DNA of 64,000 bases from the NCBI RefSeq assembly GCF_026651855.1, contig NZ_CP093280.1, positions 1,962,001 to 2,026,000 of the forward strand. The letters run 5' to 3'. Below, one piece after another: positions 1 through 9,266 of this stretch. The notes below the pieces were generated by a model, which searched no databases, had not been told where the DNA came from, and saw only the letters and a program-made list of their open reading frames with translations. Every line of letters begins with the position of its first letter. Position 1 is the first letter of the stretch. The position numbers were made by a program, and so were the translations under genes. The DNA comes from Pseudomonas silvicola. Its GTDB lineage: Bacteria; Pseudomonadota; Gammaproteobacteria; Pseudomonadales; Pseudomonadaceae.

Positions 1-41
1 CACAGCAGGGCCAGGCCCAGCAGCATGCTTGATACTTTCAT
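1..41 (-). CDS. Osmoprotectant ABC transporter substrate-binding protein (5' fragment)
   Basis: Only the first 13 codons are inside the window. They begin ATG AAA GTA and encode a short basic start followed by leucines and alanines, which is the beginning of a secretion signal peptide. An AAGGA ribosome site lies just upstream and the start is 14 nt after the stop of the permease gene, so the two are co-transcribed. In osmoprotectant (OpuC/YehZYXW-type) operons the periplasmic glycine betaine/choline binding protein is encoded next to the permease, so this is the inferred function. The visible sequence alone shows only a signal peptide. Confidence 0.55.
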   Translation of the reverse strand, partial: MKVSSMLLGLALL

Positions 42-55
42 GTAGGTTCCTTCGC

Positions 56-769
56 TCAGCGAGTCAGACCACGTTCCAGCCACAGGCGGCTGGCCATCGA
101 CACCAGGCCGTCGAGCAACAGCGCCAGCAGCGCGGTGCACGCGGCGCCCAGCAGCAGTTGCGGCTGATTGTTCAGGGCGATGCCGGGGAAGATCAGGCTG
201 CCCAGGCTGTTGGCGCCGATCAGGAATGACAGGGGGGCGGTACCGACGTTGATGGCCAGGGCCACGCGCACGCCACCGATGATGATGGGCACCGCGTTGG
301 GCAACTCGACCTGGAACAGCACCTGGCGCGGGGTCATGCCGATGCCGACGGCTGCTTCCTTGAGGGAGCCCTGAACGTTTTTCAGGCCTTCGTAGGTGTT
401 GCGCACGATGGGCAACAGTGACGCGAGGAACAGGGCGAAGATGGCCGGGCCGCTGCCGATGCCAAGTATGCCCAGGGCGATGGCCAGCACGGCCAGGGGA
501 GGGACGGTGTTACCGATGTTGAAGATCTGCATGAAACGTTCGGCGCGGCCAACCATGTTCGGTCGGCTGAGGGCAATGCCCGCGGGAATCCCCACCACCA
601 GTGCCGCCGCCATGGAGGCGACCACCAGTATCAGATGCGCTTGCAGGTAAAACAGTAAATCTTCACGGTACTGCTCGATGGTACTGATGCCGATCCAGTG
701 GACCAGCAGGGCCAGGATGACGACGACTGCCGCGCACCCCATCAGCCCTTTGCCATAGCGAATAGCCAC
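56..769 (-). CDS. Osmoprotectant-type ABC transporter permease (OpuCB/YehW-like)
   Basis: Inner-membrane permease of a glycine betaine/choline-type ABC importer. The 237-residue product has a run of hydrophobic helices and a binding-protein-dependent transport domain; the region reading GIALSRPNMVGRAERFMQI followed by NTVPPLAVLAIALGILGIG is typical of the OpuCB/ProW/YehW class. The reading frame stays open upstream to 859, but I chose the GTG at 769 because it has a GGAG site 7 nt upstream and gives the normal N-terminus; the 30 extra residues look non-coding. No ATPase gene is visible upstream, so it should lie beyond the left edge, after the binding protein. Confidence 0.88.
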   Translation of the reverse strand: MAIRYGKGLMGCAAVVVILALLVHWIGISTIEQYREDLLFYLQAHLILVVASMAAALVVGIPAGIALSRPNMVGRAERFMQIFNIGNTVPPLAVLAIALGILGIGSGPAIFALFLASLLPIVRNTYEGLKNVQGSLKEAAVGIGMTPRQVLFQVELPNAVPIIIGGVRVALAINVGTAPLSFLIGANSLGSLIFPGIALNNQPQLLLGAACTALLALLLDGLVSMASRLWLERGLTR

Positions 770-1101
770 AGGCGGACTCCTTTTTTCAGTCGGCGCACAC
801 ACCGTCAGTGGCAACCGGCCATTCCTGGCGGTCAACGGTGAGTTCGCGAGAAGCAGCACGTTCGGCGGGCTGTGAAGGCAGGGCCGGTACGTGCCATAAG
901 CGCAGCCTCGTCAGGCAGCTGTTGCGGTGTTTCAGCACCCTGACGAACGGTCATATCAGGGGAGTGGACGCCTCCACGTATTAAAAGGTTCCCATCTGCG
1001 GCAGCATTTGGCCACCCTTAATTGACTCAACGGTTTAGCTCGGCGTTGAGTTTGAGCTATAATCTGCGCCCTTTTTTGAATCACCTCGCAGGCGATTTCC
1101 C
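770..1101. other. Intergenic region between osmoprotectant permease and prfC
   Basis: A 332-base gap between divergent genes. The right end holds the prfC promoter. The left half must hold the promoter of the osmoprotectant operon on the minus strand, but I cannot point to a convincing -35/-10 pair. No short gene, repeat or hairpin with a T-run is evident. Confidence 0.6.
1034..1063 (+). promoter_or_regulatory. Probable sigma-70 promoter of prfC
   Basis: A perfect -10 hexamer TATAAT (1058-1063) lies 18 bases after a weak -35, TTTAGC (1034-1039), about 40 nt before the prfC start. A second TTGACT at 1022-1027 is too far away (30-base spacing) to pair with this -10. Confidence 0.6.
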
Positions 1102-2685
<1,584 letters not shown>

Positions 2686-2694
2686 GGATAAAAG

Positions 2695-2722
2695 AAGGGC
2701 AGCTCACGGGCTGCCCTTTTCT
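2695..2722 (+). terminator. Rho-independent terminator of prfC
   Basis: Inverted repeat AAGGGCAG (2695-2702) and CTGCCCTT (2711-2718) with an 8-base loop and a short T-run, starting 10 nt after the prfC stop codon. It separates prfC from the convergent catA. Confidence 0.85.
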
Positions 2723-2802
2723 TGGGGTATCCGCTCCCAGGCCGCGTCGGCGGTGTAGGCGGTGTGCCTGATGCTGCGCGGTGTTTGTGACGCGGGCTGG
2801 TC

Positions 2803-3732
2803 TCAGGCCTCCAGGGCGCGAACCCGCGGCGGCCGCTGGTCTGCCTTGGGTTTCTCGGTTGGCTGCAAGGTGAAGTCGAAATCAATTTCGGCAAACTTGC
2901 CCGTCACGCCGTGCTGCTGCGCGCGCGCCTGGTCTTCACTGAAATGGATTTCAGCAATCAGCCCATCCCGGGTGGCGTGGGCGAAGTCCTCGTACAGGTA
3001 CGGGTCGCCAGCCAGGTTGATCTGGGTGGTCAGGTGCCGGTGGCCCGGCGCCGAGATGAAGAAGTGGATGTGCGCCGGGCGTTGGCCATGGCGGCCCAGT
3101 TCGTCGAGCAGTTGCTGGGTTGGCCCGGTAGGGGGCACGCCATAGCCCGAGGGCACGATGCTGCGGAAGCGATAGCGCCCCTCGCTATCCGTCTCGATGC
3201 GACGACGCAGGTTGAACTCCGATTGGGACGGGTCGAAATAGGAGTAGGTACCGCCTGTGTTGGCATGCCAGACGTCGACGATGGCGCCTGCCAGTGGCTT
3301 GCCGTCGGTGTCGGTGACCTGGCCCTGCATGAACAGCACGGTGCCCGGGTCGGTGCCGTCGTCCAGGCGCGCCTGGTGTTGGACCAGGGGCGCGCCGGCC
3401 ACGTAGAGCGGGCCTTCGATGGTGCGCGGGGTGCCGCCCAATTGTCCGGCTGCCTCGTCCTGGGCGTCCAGTTGCAGGTCCATGTAATGTTCCAGACCCA
3501 GGCCTGCCATGAGCAGGCCAGCTTCCTGGTGGGTGCCCAGTACGTTGATGTAATTGACCGCCTTCCAGAATTCTTCCGGCGTGACGTCCAACTCTTCGAT
3601 GATCTTCACCGCGTCGGTGACAATGCGGTGTATCAGGGTTTTGGACCTGGCGTTGCCACCATCGTTGAACGCCCCGGTGGCTTGCTTGAAGAACTGTTGT
3701 ACTGATTCGGTTTGCGAGATTTTGATATTCAT
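2803..3732 (-). CDS. catA: Catechol 1,2-dioxygenase
   Basis: Intradiol ring-cleaving dioxygenase that converts catechol to cis,cis-muconate with non-haem Fe(III). The 309-residue length and order match the family: N-terminal helical linker (about 1-105), then the beta-sandwich catalytic domain with VWHANTGGTYSYFD (154-167), PSGYG (194-198) and RPAHIHFF (218-225). By comparison with known enzymes the iron ligands should be a Tyr at 163 or 165, Tyr197, His221 and His223. The ATG at 3732 has a GAGG site upstream. It is the last gene of catBCA, 52 nt after catC, so expression should follow CatR with muconate as inducer. Confidence 0.96.
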   Translation of the reverse strand: MNIKISQTESVQQFFKQATGAFNDGGNARSKTLIHRIVTDAVKIIEELDVTPEEFWKAVNYINVLGTHQEAGLLMAGLGLEHYMDLQLDAQDEAAGQLGGTPRTIEGPLYVAGAPLVQHQARLDDGTDPGTVLFMQGQVTDTDGKPLAGAIVDVWHANTGGTYSYFDPSQSEFNLRRRIETDSEGRYRFRSIVPSGYGVPPTGPTQQLLDELGRHGQRPAHIHFFISAPGHRHLTTQINLAGDPYLYEDFAHATRDGLIAEIHFSEDQARAQQHGVTGKFAEIDFDFTLQPTEKPKADQRPPRVRALEA

Positions 3733-3784
3733 GGGTGTAGCCTCATCTTGTAGTTATTAGGCAATGCGGTTGGTTCAGGTCTTT

Positions 3785-4075
3785 TCAGCGATCGTCCTGG
3801 TGAATCGAGGAAGGATGACGGCACATCGCATCCAGTTCGATCTTCATGTAGGGGTAAAGCGGCAATTGCATCAGCAGGTCGTGCAGCTCCTGGACACTGT
3901 CCACGTCGAATACGCTGTAATTGGCGTATAGCCCGGCGATACGCCACAGGTGGCGCCATTTGCCTTCGCGTTGCAGGCGCTGGGCCAGTTCCTTCTCATC
4001 GGCCTTCAAGGCAGTGGCCTTGGCCGGGTCCATGTCAGGGGGCAGGTTCACGGTCATCTTCACGTGGAACAGCAT
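3785..4075 (-). CDS. catC: Muconolactone delta-isomerase
   Basis: Small cytoplasmic isomerase converting muconolactone to 3-oxoadipate enol-lactone. The 96-residue product beginning MLFHVKMTVNLPPDM and containing GKWRHLWRIAGLYANYSVFDV is typical of CatC. The frame is open upstream to 4186, inside catB, but the conserved N-terminus fixes the start at 4075. It sits 13 nt after catB and 52 nt before catA, in the usual catBCA order. Confidence 0.96.
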   Translation of the reverse strand: MLFHVKMTVNLPPDMDPAKATALKADEKELAQRLQREGKWRHLWRIAGLYANYSVFDVDSVQELHDLLMQLPLYPYMKIELDAMCRHPSSIHQDDR

Positions 4076-4088
4076 GGCGGGCGTCTCC

Positions 4089-5237
4089 TTAGCTGTGGCT
4101 GTAAGCCGTGGTGGTCTTGTCACGACGGAAAAAGGCCACGCGGTCTTCATCCAGTTCCAGCCCAAGGCCGGGGGTGTTGGGAACATGCAGGTGAAAGTCG
4201 CGGTAAACCGGCGGGTTGGCGAGGATGTCCTCGGTCAGCAGCAACGGGCCGAACAGCTCGGTGTCCCAGGCCATTTTCGGCAGGGTGACAAAGGCCTGCG
4301 CCGAGGCCAGCGTACCGATGCCGCCTTCGAGCATGGTGCCGCCATACAGGCCGATACCCGCCGCGTCGGCGATGGCGGCAGCCCGGAGGGCCGCGCGGGG
4401 GCCACCGGTCTTGGCGATTTTCAGGGCGAAAATGGTACCGGCGCCGATGCGGGCCAGGTTGAACGCGTCTTCTACTGATTCAATGGCTTCGTCGGCCATG
4501 ATCGGAATCGGGCTGCTGGCGCTCAGTCGTGCCATGCCCAAGGCATTGTGGCGGGAGATCGGCTGCTCGACCAGGTCGATGCCGTTGTCACCGAGTATGC
4601 GGCAGGCCCGCAGGGCCACTGCTTCGTCCCAGGCCTGGTTGACGTCCACCCGCACGCTGGCGCGCTCGCCCACGGCTTTCTTGATGGCGATCACGTGGGC
4701 CAGGTCCTTGTTGACCTCGCCGGCACCGATCTTCAATTTGAAGATGCGGTGGCGGCGCACATCGAGCATTTTTTCCGCTTCGGCGATATCACGCGCGGTG
4801 TCGCCGCTGGCCAGGGTCCAGGCTACTGGCAGGCTGTCGCGCAGGCGCCCGCCCAGCAATTCGCTCACGGCCAGTCCGCGGCGTTTGCCCTGGGCGTCCA
4901 GCAAGGCGCTTTCGATACCGGATTTGGCGAAGGTGTTGCCGCGCACGCTACGTTCGATGCGCTGCATGGCGGCGTTGACGTTGTCGGCGGGCTGGCCGAT
5001 GAGCAAAGGTGCGAAATGGGCGTCGATGTTGACCTTGATGCTTTCAGGGCTTTCGTTGCCGTAGCTCAGGCCGCCGATGGTGGTGGACTCGCCAATGCCT
5101 TCCACGCCGTCGCTGCAGCGCAGGCGCAGCAACACCAGCGTCTGGTTTTGCATGGTGTGCATGGCCAGTTTGTGCGGGCGAATGGTCGGCAGGTCGACGA
5201 TGATCGTCTCCAGCGACTCGATGGTGGGATGACTCAT
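4089..5237 (-). CDS. catB: Muconate cycloisomerase (cis,cis-muconate lactonizing enzyme)
   Basis: Enolase-superfamily enzyme that lactonises cis,cis-muconate to muconolactone using a divalent metal. The 382-residue product carries KLK (167-169), the metal ligands Asp198, Glu224 and Asp249, and the second catalytic Lys273. These numbers coincide with those of the characterised P. putida enzyme, which supports the ATG at 5237 rather than the longer frame to 5303. It is the first gene of catBCA and divergent from catR across about 120 bases holding a CatR-type operator. Loss of muconate induction in a catR mutant would confirm the wiring. Confidence 0.96.
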   Translation of the reverse strand: MSHPTIESLETIIVDLPTIRPHKLAMHTMQNQTLVLLRLRCSDGVEGIGESTTIGGLSYGNESPESIKVNIDAHFAPLLIGQPADNVNAAMQRIERSVRGNTFAKSGIESALLDAQGKRRGLAVSELLGGRLRDSLPVAWTLASGDTARDIAEAEKMLDVRRHRIFKLKIGAGEVNKDLAHVIAIKKAVGERASVRVDVNQAWDEAVALRACRILGDNGIDLVEQPISRHNALGMARLSASSPIPIMADEAIESVEDAFNLARIGAGTIFALKIAKTGGPRAALRAAAIADAAGIGLYGGTMLEGGIGTLASAQAFVTLPKMAWDTELFGPLLLTEDILANPPVYRDFHLHVPNTPGLGLELDEDRVAFFRRDKTTTAYSHS

Positions 5238-5323
5238 TTCGATACCCGTCAGGTTGTGTTCTTGTATAGCCCGATAGTGATCCGCCGCAAGCGTTGAATC
5301 CAATATAGAATGAGTCTAGTTTC

Positions 5324-5338
5324 ATACCCGAAGGGTAT
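5324..5338. promoter_or_regulatory. CatR-type operator between catB and catR
   Basis: Perfect dyad ATACCCGAAGGGTAT. It matches ATAC-N7-GTAT, the recognition element described for the BenM/CatM/CbnR subgroup of LysR regulators, and contains T-N11-A. It lies 19 bases before the catR start and in the catB leader region, so CatR bound here could repress its own gene and, with muconate, activate catBCA. Confidence 0.8.
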
Positions 5339-5356
5339 CGTAAAACGGAGGTGATC

Positions 5357-6250
5357 ATGGAACTCAGGCATCTGCGCTATTTTCAGGTACTGGCCCAGAC
5401 GTTGAACTTCACCCGCGCCGCCGAGCGCCTGCACATTGCCCAACCACCCCTGAGCCGGCAGATCCAGCAGTTGGAAGACGAGCTGGGGGTCAGTTTGCTG
5501 GAGCGTGCCCGCCCGCTGCGTCTGACTGAAGCAGGGCGGTATTTCTTCGAGCACAGCAGTGCTTTGCTGCATCAACTCGACAACCTGTGTGAAAACACGC
5601 GGCGCATCGGGCAGGGCAAGAAAACCTGGATGGGCATAGGCTTCGCGCCCTCCACGCTCTATGGCGTTTTGCCCGAGATGATCCGCCGCCTGCGGGGCGA
5701 CGACGCCGAGATCGAGCTGGAATTGGGCCTGTCGGAGATGACCACGGTGCAGCAGGTCGAGGCGCTGAAAGCCGGGCGCATCGACGTGGGTTTTGGCCGC
5801 ATCCACATTGATGACCCAGCCATCACGCAAACGGTCCTGCGCGAAGACCGCCTGATCGCGGTGCTGCCTGCCGGGCACCCGTTGCTCGGCCATACGGCCT
5901 CCCTCGCGCAACTCGCCCGTGAACCGTTCGTGCTTTACCCCGGCAACCCTCGGCCCAGCTACGCCGACCACGTGCTGGCACTGTTTTCCGCCCACGGCCT
6001 GAGCATCAAGGTGGCGCAGTGGACCAACGAACTGCAGACCGCGATTGGCCTGGTGGGAGCGGGGATTGGCATCACGCTGGTGCCGGAGTCTGTGCAGATC
6101 CTGCACCGCGATGACATCGGCTATAGCCCGTTGGAGGAGGCCAATGCGACTTCACCGATCATCCTCAGCCGGCGGGTGGGGGACGTGTCGCCAGCGGTAG
6201 GGTATTGCCTTGAGGTGATCCATGAACTGCGTGCACCGGTCGTGGAGTAA
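5357..6250 (+). CDS. catR: LysR-type activator of the cat operon
   Basis: Transcriptional regulator responding to cis,cis-muconate. The 297-residue protein begins MELRHLRYFQVLAQTLNF with a winged helix-turn-helix over about residues 1-60 (NFTRAAERLHIAQPPLSRQI) and a periplasmic-binding-like effector domain after it. The ATG at 5357 follows GGAG by 6 nt; a GTG two codons upstream is less well placed. Divergent placement next to catB and the ATAC-N7-GTAT dyad in between identify it as CatR rather than BenR/BenM. It ends 18 nt before the convergent binding-protein gene. Confidence 0.93.
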   Translation: MELRHLRYFQVLAQTLNFTRAAERLHIAQPPLSRQIQQLEDELGVSLLERARPLRLTEAGRYFFEHSSALLHQLDNLCENTRRIGQGKKTWMGIGFAPSTLYGVLPEMIRRLRGDDAEIELELGLSEMTTVQQVEALKAGRIDVGFGRIHIDDPAITQTVLREDRLIAVLPAGHPLLGHTASLAQLAREPFVLYPGNPRPSYADHVLALFSAHGLSIKVAQWTNELQTAIGLVGAGIGITLVPESVQILHRDDIGYSPLEEANATSPIILSRRVGDVSPAVGYCLEVIHELRAPVVE

Positions 6251-6268
6251 GCGGGTTTTTACAGGGGA

Positions 6269-7369
6269 TCAATCCTGTGCCGCCTGCTCACCGGCCATTA
6301 CCCTGTTCCACACCTGCAGCCGCACCTTGTCGATCGCCGCAGGCATCGCCTCCAGCGGGAACAGGCGGCTCATGGTGTCTTCATCCGGGTACACCAGGCT
6401 GTTGCCCCGCAACGAAGGCGAGATCAACGCATCGGCCTTTTCGTTGGCGTTGGCGTAGTGCACGTAGTTGCTGATACCCGCCATTACCTTGGGCTCCAGC
6501 AGGTAGTTCATGAAGGCATACCCAGCTCTCGCGTCGGGCGCATCGGCGGGCATGGCGACCATGTCGAACCACAGCGGCGCGCCTTCCCTGGGGACCGAGT
6601 ATGCGATGTTCACACCGTTGTTGGCCTGGCGGGCGTTGGTCTGTGCTTGCAGCACGTCGCCGTTGTAGCCCACCACCACGCAGACCTTGCCCTGGGTGAG
6701 GTCATCGATGTATCGCCCAGTGTCGAAGTAAGCCACATAAGGCCGAATCTTCATCAGCAGCGTCTGAGCTTTCAGGTAGTCGTCGGGGTTGGTGCTGTGA
6801 GGGGGCAGGCCCAGGTAATTCAAGGTGATGGGTAGCAGCTCCGGCCCGCTGTTGACGAAGGCTACCCCGCAGGCTTTCAGCTTGCTGATGTTTTCCGGCT
6901 TGAAGATCAGGTCCCAGGAGTCCACTGGCGCGTTGGGCCCCAGCAACGACTTGACCTTGTCGATGTTGTAGCCGATGCCCGTGCTGCCCCACAGGTAAGG
7001 AAAACCGTGGCGGTTGCCCGGGTCGTTCACTTCCAGCACCTTGAGCAGCACCGGGTTCAGGTTGCCCCAATTGGGCAGTTGGCTGCGGTCCAGGTCCATC
7101 AGCAGCTTGCCCTGTACCTGATGCGCCATGAAGTGCGTGGACGGAAACACCACGTCATAGCCGGAGTTGCGTGCCACCAGCTTGTCGTTGAGCACCTCGT
7201 TGCTGTCGTACAGCGAGTAGCTCGGCACGATGCCGGTCTGGGCCTGGAAGTTCTTCAACGTGTCCGGTGCGATGTATTCCGACCAGTTGTAGATGCGAAC
7301 CGTGTCCTCGGCTTGGGCGGCGCAGGCGACGAGGGCGAGCAGCAGGGTGGCGGTAATCTTCAGCGGCAT
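6269..7369 (-). CDS. Periplasmic polyamine-binding protein of an ABC transporter (PotF/SpuD-like)
   Basis: A 366-residue secreted solute-binding protein. A signal peptide (about 20 residues, cleaved after AQA) precedes EDTVRIYNWSEYIAPDTL, the conserved opening of the spermidine/putrescine binding family (PotD/PotF/SpuD). YDVVFPSTHFM and the later LWFDMVAMP segment also fit. I placed the start at 7369 because the longer frame to 7456 adds residues before the signal peptide. It lies 83 nt after the FAD oxidoreductase on the same strand. No ABC permease or ATPase is encoded nearby, so its transporter partner must be elsewhere. The exact ligand cannot be read from sequence. Confidence 0.88.
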   Translation of the reverse strand: MPLKITATLLLALVACAAQAEDTVRIYNWSEYIAPDTLKNFQAQTGIVPSYSLYDSNEVLNDKLVARNSGYDVVFPSTHFMAHQVQGKLLMDLDRSQLPNWGNLNPVLLKVLEVNDPGNRHGFPYLWGSTGIGYNIDKVKSLLGPNAPVDSWDLIFKPENISKLKACGVAFVNSGPELLPITLNYLGLPPHSTNPDDYLKAQTLLMKIRPYVAYFDTGRYIDDLTQGKVCVVVGYNGDVLQAQTNARQANNGVNIAYSVPREGAPLWFDMVAMPADAPDARAGYAFMNYLLEPKVMAGISNYVHYANANEKADALISPSLRGNSLVYPDEDTMSRLFPLEAMPAAIDKVRLQVWNRVMAGEQAAQD

Positions 7370-7452
7370 CGGGACAAGCCTTGAGAAAGAGGCTGCTGAA
7401 GCATACGCCAGCCCGGGAATTGTCGACAGTGCGAATGGAGGCGGCTCGCGGC

Positions 7453-8859
7453 TCACCGCATCAACCCCTCCATCACATCCGCCAACCGGCTGGCCAGCTG
7501 CCGCCGCCAGGGTGCGGCCGCAGGGTTCGCGAGTGTCTGGTCTTCATGGACGAAGCTCTTGATGATGGCGTTGTACCCCAGCCAGCGGCAGGGCTCCGGT
7601 TCCCAGGCTTTCAGGTTGGCCAGGCCGCCCGTGCACATTACCCAGGGTTGACGCACCAGTTCGTTGTGTTGCTGCAGGATCAGCGCCGCCAGGGTACGGC
7701 CGCCCAGGTTGCTGGCGCCAACGCCTTCGCCGCCGTAGCCACCGGCCAGCGCCAGGCCACTGGCGTGGTCGCAGAGCATGTGCGGGCGAAAGCGCCGGGC
7801 CATGCCCAGGTTGCCGCCCCAGGCATGGGTGATGCGTACGTCCTTGAGCTGAGGGAACAGCTCGCCCAACAAGTAGCGGCGCAGGCCTGTTTCCTGGTCG
7901 TTGAGGGTGAAGTCGTGGCGCAGTTGGCCGCCGAAACGGTAGCCGCCACGGGCACCGAACACCAGGCGGCCATCGGCGGAGCGTTGCCCATAAGTGACTT
8001 GGCGGCTGGCTTCGCCGAATGCCTGGCCGTGTTCGAGGCCGATGCCTTGCCATTGCGCATCGGTCAGCGGCTCGGTGGCCACCAGCAGGCTTTGCACGGG
8101 CAGGTGGTAGCGCCCCAAGGGGGGAAGGCTGGCGCTGTAGCCTTCAACGGCCGGCACCACCCAGTGGCTGCGCACGGTAGCCTTCGCAGTGCGAACCTGG
8201 CGTGGCTGCCAGTGGGTGACGGGGCTGTTTTCGTATAGCCGCACGCCCATGCGCTGCACCGTGCGCGCCAGGCCACGTGCCAGGCGTGCCGGTTGAATGG
8301 TCGCCATGTGCGGCGTGAAGATCGCGCCATAGCAGCGGTCAACGCGCACCTGGTCGGCGACCTGCGCCGGGGTTAGCCAGCGGTAGTCCTGGTCGCCCAG
8401 CCCCAGTTTGTGCAGATGTTCGAGGTATTGGCGCTGGCTGGTTTCCTGCTCAGGGTAACGGGCCGCGCAATACAGCGCGCCACCCTTGCGGTAATGACAG
8501 TCAATGCCTTCGATAGCTGCCACCTGGCCCACCTCATCGGGGATATCGTGCAGCAGTTCGAACGAGGCCCGTCGCTGTTCGGCAGGCAGTTTGGCCAATA
8601 GGCGATCGTCGTTGAGCAGGTTGCCCATCAGCCAGCCGCCGTTGCGGCCGGAGGCGCCGAAGCCGGCGGTCTGGGCTTCGAGGATGGCAATGTTCAGGCC
8701 AGGGGCCTGTTGTTTGAGGTAATAGGCCGTCCACAGGCCGGTGTAGCCAGCGCCGATGATCACCACGTCGACATCCAGGTCATGCTCCAGGGCTGGGCGT
8801 GGGTTGAGAGGTTCTTCCAGCTGGTCCATCCACAGGCTGATACCGCGCCACGCTGTCAT
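7453..8859 (-). CDS. FAD-dependent amine/amino-acid oxidoreductase (PuuB/PauB-like)
   Basis: DAO-family flavoprotein of 468 residues. The Rossmann dinucleotide motif is VVIIGAGYTGLWTAYYL (32-48, GAGYTG at 36-41), followed by the family marker GFGASGRNGGWL. A C-terminal glycine-rich FAD segment (LALAGGYGGEGVGASNLGGR) closes the fold. Homologues oxidise gamma-glutamyl-putrescine or related amines, and the downstream polyamine-binding protein fits that role, but the substrate is inferred. The ATG at 8859 has a GGAG site; a later Met is less likely. It lies 47 nt downstream of the DUF6508-like gene and could be read through from it. Confidence 0.88.
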   Translation of the reverse strand: MTAWRGISLWMDQLEEPLNPRPALEHDLDVDVVIIGAGYTGLWTAYYLKQQAPGLNIAILEAQTAGFGASGRNGGWLMGNLLNDDRLLAKLPAEQRRASFELLHDIPDEVGQVAAIEGIDCHYRKGGALYCAARYPEQETSQRQYLEHLHKLGLGDQDYRWLTPAQVADQVRVDRCYGAIFTPHMATIQPARLARGLARTVQRMGVRLYENSPVTHWQPRQVRTAKATVRSHWVVPAVEGYSASLPPLGRYHLPVQSLLVATEPLTDAQWQGIGLEHGQAFGEASRQVTYGQRSADGRLVFGARGGYRFGGQLRHDFTLNDQETGLRRYLLGELFPQLKDVRITHAWGGNLGMARRFRPHMLCDHASGLALAGGYGGEGVGASNLGGRTLAALILQQHNELVRQPWVMCTGGLANLKAWEPEPCRWLGYNAIIKSFVHEDQTLANPAAAPWRRQLASRLADVMEGLMR

Positions 8860-8905
8860 GGGCTTGCTCCATGGGTCGGGGGATGAAGCAAGCCTAGCGG
8901 GAAAA

Positions 8906-9256
8906 TCAGCCGGTGCCGAGCGCGCGCGCCTGCAGGCTGTCAAGGAGCCGATCCAGATCCCCACTGCGGTACATTTTCGTCAGGTGCCCCTCGCTGAACC
9001 TATCGTTGCGTATGTGGGCGATCAACAGTTGATGCAGTTGCTCCAGCGACAGTGAGGCGAGGTCGTGCGGGTGTGAGGGCGGGCCGGCCGGGTATTCGGT
9101 CATCCAATCGAAGGGCACGACGAATCCGCTCTCGTGTGCGGCACGAATGAAAAAACCGATGCCGCTGGGGTCCAGCAGCGAGTGTGCTTTTTCTGAGGGG
9201 CGGCTTTGCAGCAGCTCTTCGATGGATTCCAGCGACGGAGGCGGTAGGTGAACCAT
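8906..9256 (-). CDS. DUF6508-like small protein, partner of the ADP-ribosyltransferase
   Basis: A 116-residue soluble acidic protein with no signal peptide or membrane segment. The core FIRAAHESGFVVPFDWM (36-52), followed by a leucine-rich helix, IRNDRFSEGHL (82-92) and SGDLDRLLDSLQA (97-109), resembles the DUF6508 pattern as I recall it (R-x-x-RF-x-x-G-x followed by G-x-I/L-x-x-L-L). No biochemical function is known for that family. It has an AGGAG site 7 nt before its ATG and starts 10 nt after the stop of the ART-like gene, so the pair is translated together. The tight order (enzyme first, small protein second) suggests immunity or antitoxin, which is inference only. Confidence 0.7.
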   Translation of the reverse strand: MVHLPPPSLESIEELLQSRPSEKAHSLLDPSGIGFFIRAAHESGFVVPFDWMTEYPAGPPSHPHDLASLSLEQLHQLLIAHIRNDRFSEGHLTKMYRSGDLDRLLDSLQARALGTG

Positions 9257-9266
9257 GATGTGACTC

